Assembly (NCBI GenBank): GCA_905477565.1
Contig: CAJQGO010000310.1
Span: 1 to 7,609 of the forward strand
Direction: 5' to 3'
DNA length: 7,609 nt
Source of the DNA: an uncultured Planctomycetota bacterium
GTDB taxonomy: Bacteria > Planctomycetota > Planctomycetia > Pirellulales > UBA1268
Below, in pieces: positions 7,315-7,609 of the stretch (its first letter is position 1; each line of letters opens with the position of its first letter). Below the pieces are notes generated by a model. It made no database searches and was not told the origin of the DNA. It was given only the letters and a program-made list of their open reading frames with translations. Made by a program: the position numbers and the translations under genes.

Positions 7315-7609
7315 ATGATTCGTTTCGGCAAGGCACCACCCTCGACAATTACCGTTGATGATCAGCGAACGGTCCCCAATGCACACACTCGTGACGTGAT
7401 TTACGGGGTGGTTCTCAACGAACTTTCTCGCGTCATGCCCAGTTCAAATCAAACGCTTCTGACTCCTGAATCAGTTCTAACAGATGCAGGTATAGACGAC
7501 GCCCGCCTTGAGGATGCAATCGTACGGCTTCAGGGAAGCTACGGCATGCGTTTGCACAAAGAGTGGGTGTTGGACATTCAAACATGTGATGATCTGGTGA
7601 CATGTATTG
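7315..7609 (+). CDS. Acyl carrier protein-like protein lacking the phosphopantetheine serine (3' end outside window)
   Basis: 98 codons are visible from the ATG at 7315, with no stop before the window ends. An in-frame TGA at 7291 and no other start codon in between support this ATG; the ribosome binding site is weak at best. Residues 1-24 are a polar lead-in. From about 25 the sequence follows the ACP four-helix pattern: TRDVIYGVVLNELSRVM (helix I), LTPESVLTDAGIDDARLED (the loop and start of helix II), then AIVRLQGSYGMRL and a final helix around TCDDLVTCI. Where ACPs have DLGxDS, this has DAGIDD (57-62), so Asp62 replaces the serine that carries phosphopantetheine. It should therefore not carry an acyl chain in the normal way. 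It diverges from the acyltransferase-ACP-ligase fusion, suggesting a lipid-related role. The function is unknown; the ACP fold is inferred from pattern and should be tested by structure prediction. Confidence 0.7.
   Translation, partial: MIRFGKAPPSTITVDDQRTVPNAHTRDVIYGVVLNELSRVMPSSNQTLLTPESVLTDAGIDDARLEDAIVRLQGSYGMRLHKEWVLDIQTCDDLVTCI

Noticed and set aside
7153..7386. Minus-strand 77-codon frame over the start of the ACP-like gene.
   Set aside because: No family resemblance; it overlaps a better supported gene and the candidate promoter.

Overview
The window looks like a piece of a planctomycete or closely related (PVC-type) chromosome. No rRNA or housekeeping marker is present, so this rests on gene style. 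The secreted PQQ-type beta-propeller protein opens with a [15 protein letters not shown] N-terminus and a PGRGSSSPV stretch, as is common in planctomycetes and Verrucomicrobia. The stand-alone GGQ protein and the acyltransferase-ACP-ligase fusion are also types I associate with planctomycetes. Placement is therefore an inference.

Layout, left to right. (1) 1-855, plus strand: C-terminal part of a multi-span membrane protein of uncertain identity that begins before the window. (2) 926-2763, minus strand: a probable two-gene operon, xylA (xylose isomerase, all catalytic and metal residues present) followed 23 nt later by a small GGQ-domain release-factor-like protein with an unusual C-terminal half. 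(3) 2835-4172, plus strand: an exported PQQ-like beta-propeller protein, divergent from xylA across about 70 bp. (4) 4169-6871, minus strand: a 900-residue lipid enzyme combining a PlsC-type acyltransferase, an acyl carrier protein domain with its phosphopantetheine serine, and an Aas-type acyl-ACP synthetase. Its stop codon and that of the propeller gene share one CTAG. (5) 6872-7314: a 443-bp divergent intergenic region with a strong ribosome binding site for the lipid enzyme, nested inverted repeats and a plausible sigma-70-type promoter facing right. (6) 7315-7609, plus strand: the start of an ACP-like protein in which the phosphopantetheine serine is replaced by aspartate; it runs off the window.

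The most notable part is the right half. The fusion could activate a fatty acid, load it onto its own carrier domain and transfer it to a lysophospholipid or similar acceptor. Directly divergent from it is an ACP-fold protein that apparently cannot carry an acyl chain through phosphopantetheine. A regulatory or scaffold role for that protein in the same lipid pathway is possible but unproven. The left half is a sugar-metabolism locus (xylA) with a ribosome-rescue-like gene attached. No tRNA, rRNA, CRISPR array, insertion sequence or phage gene was seen.
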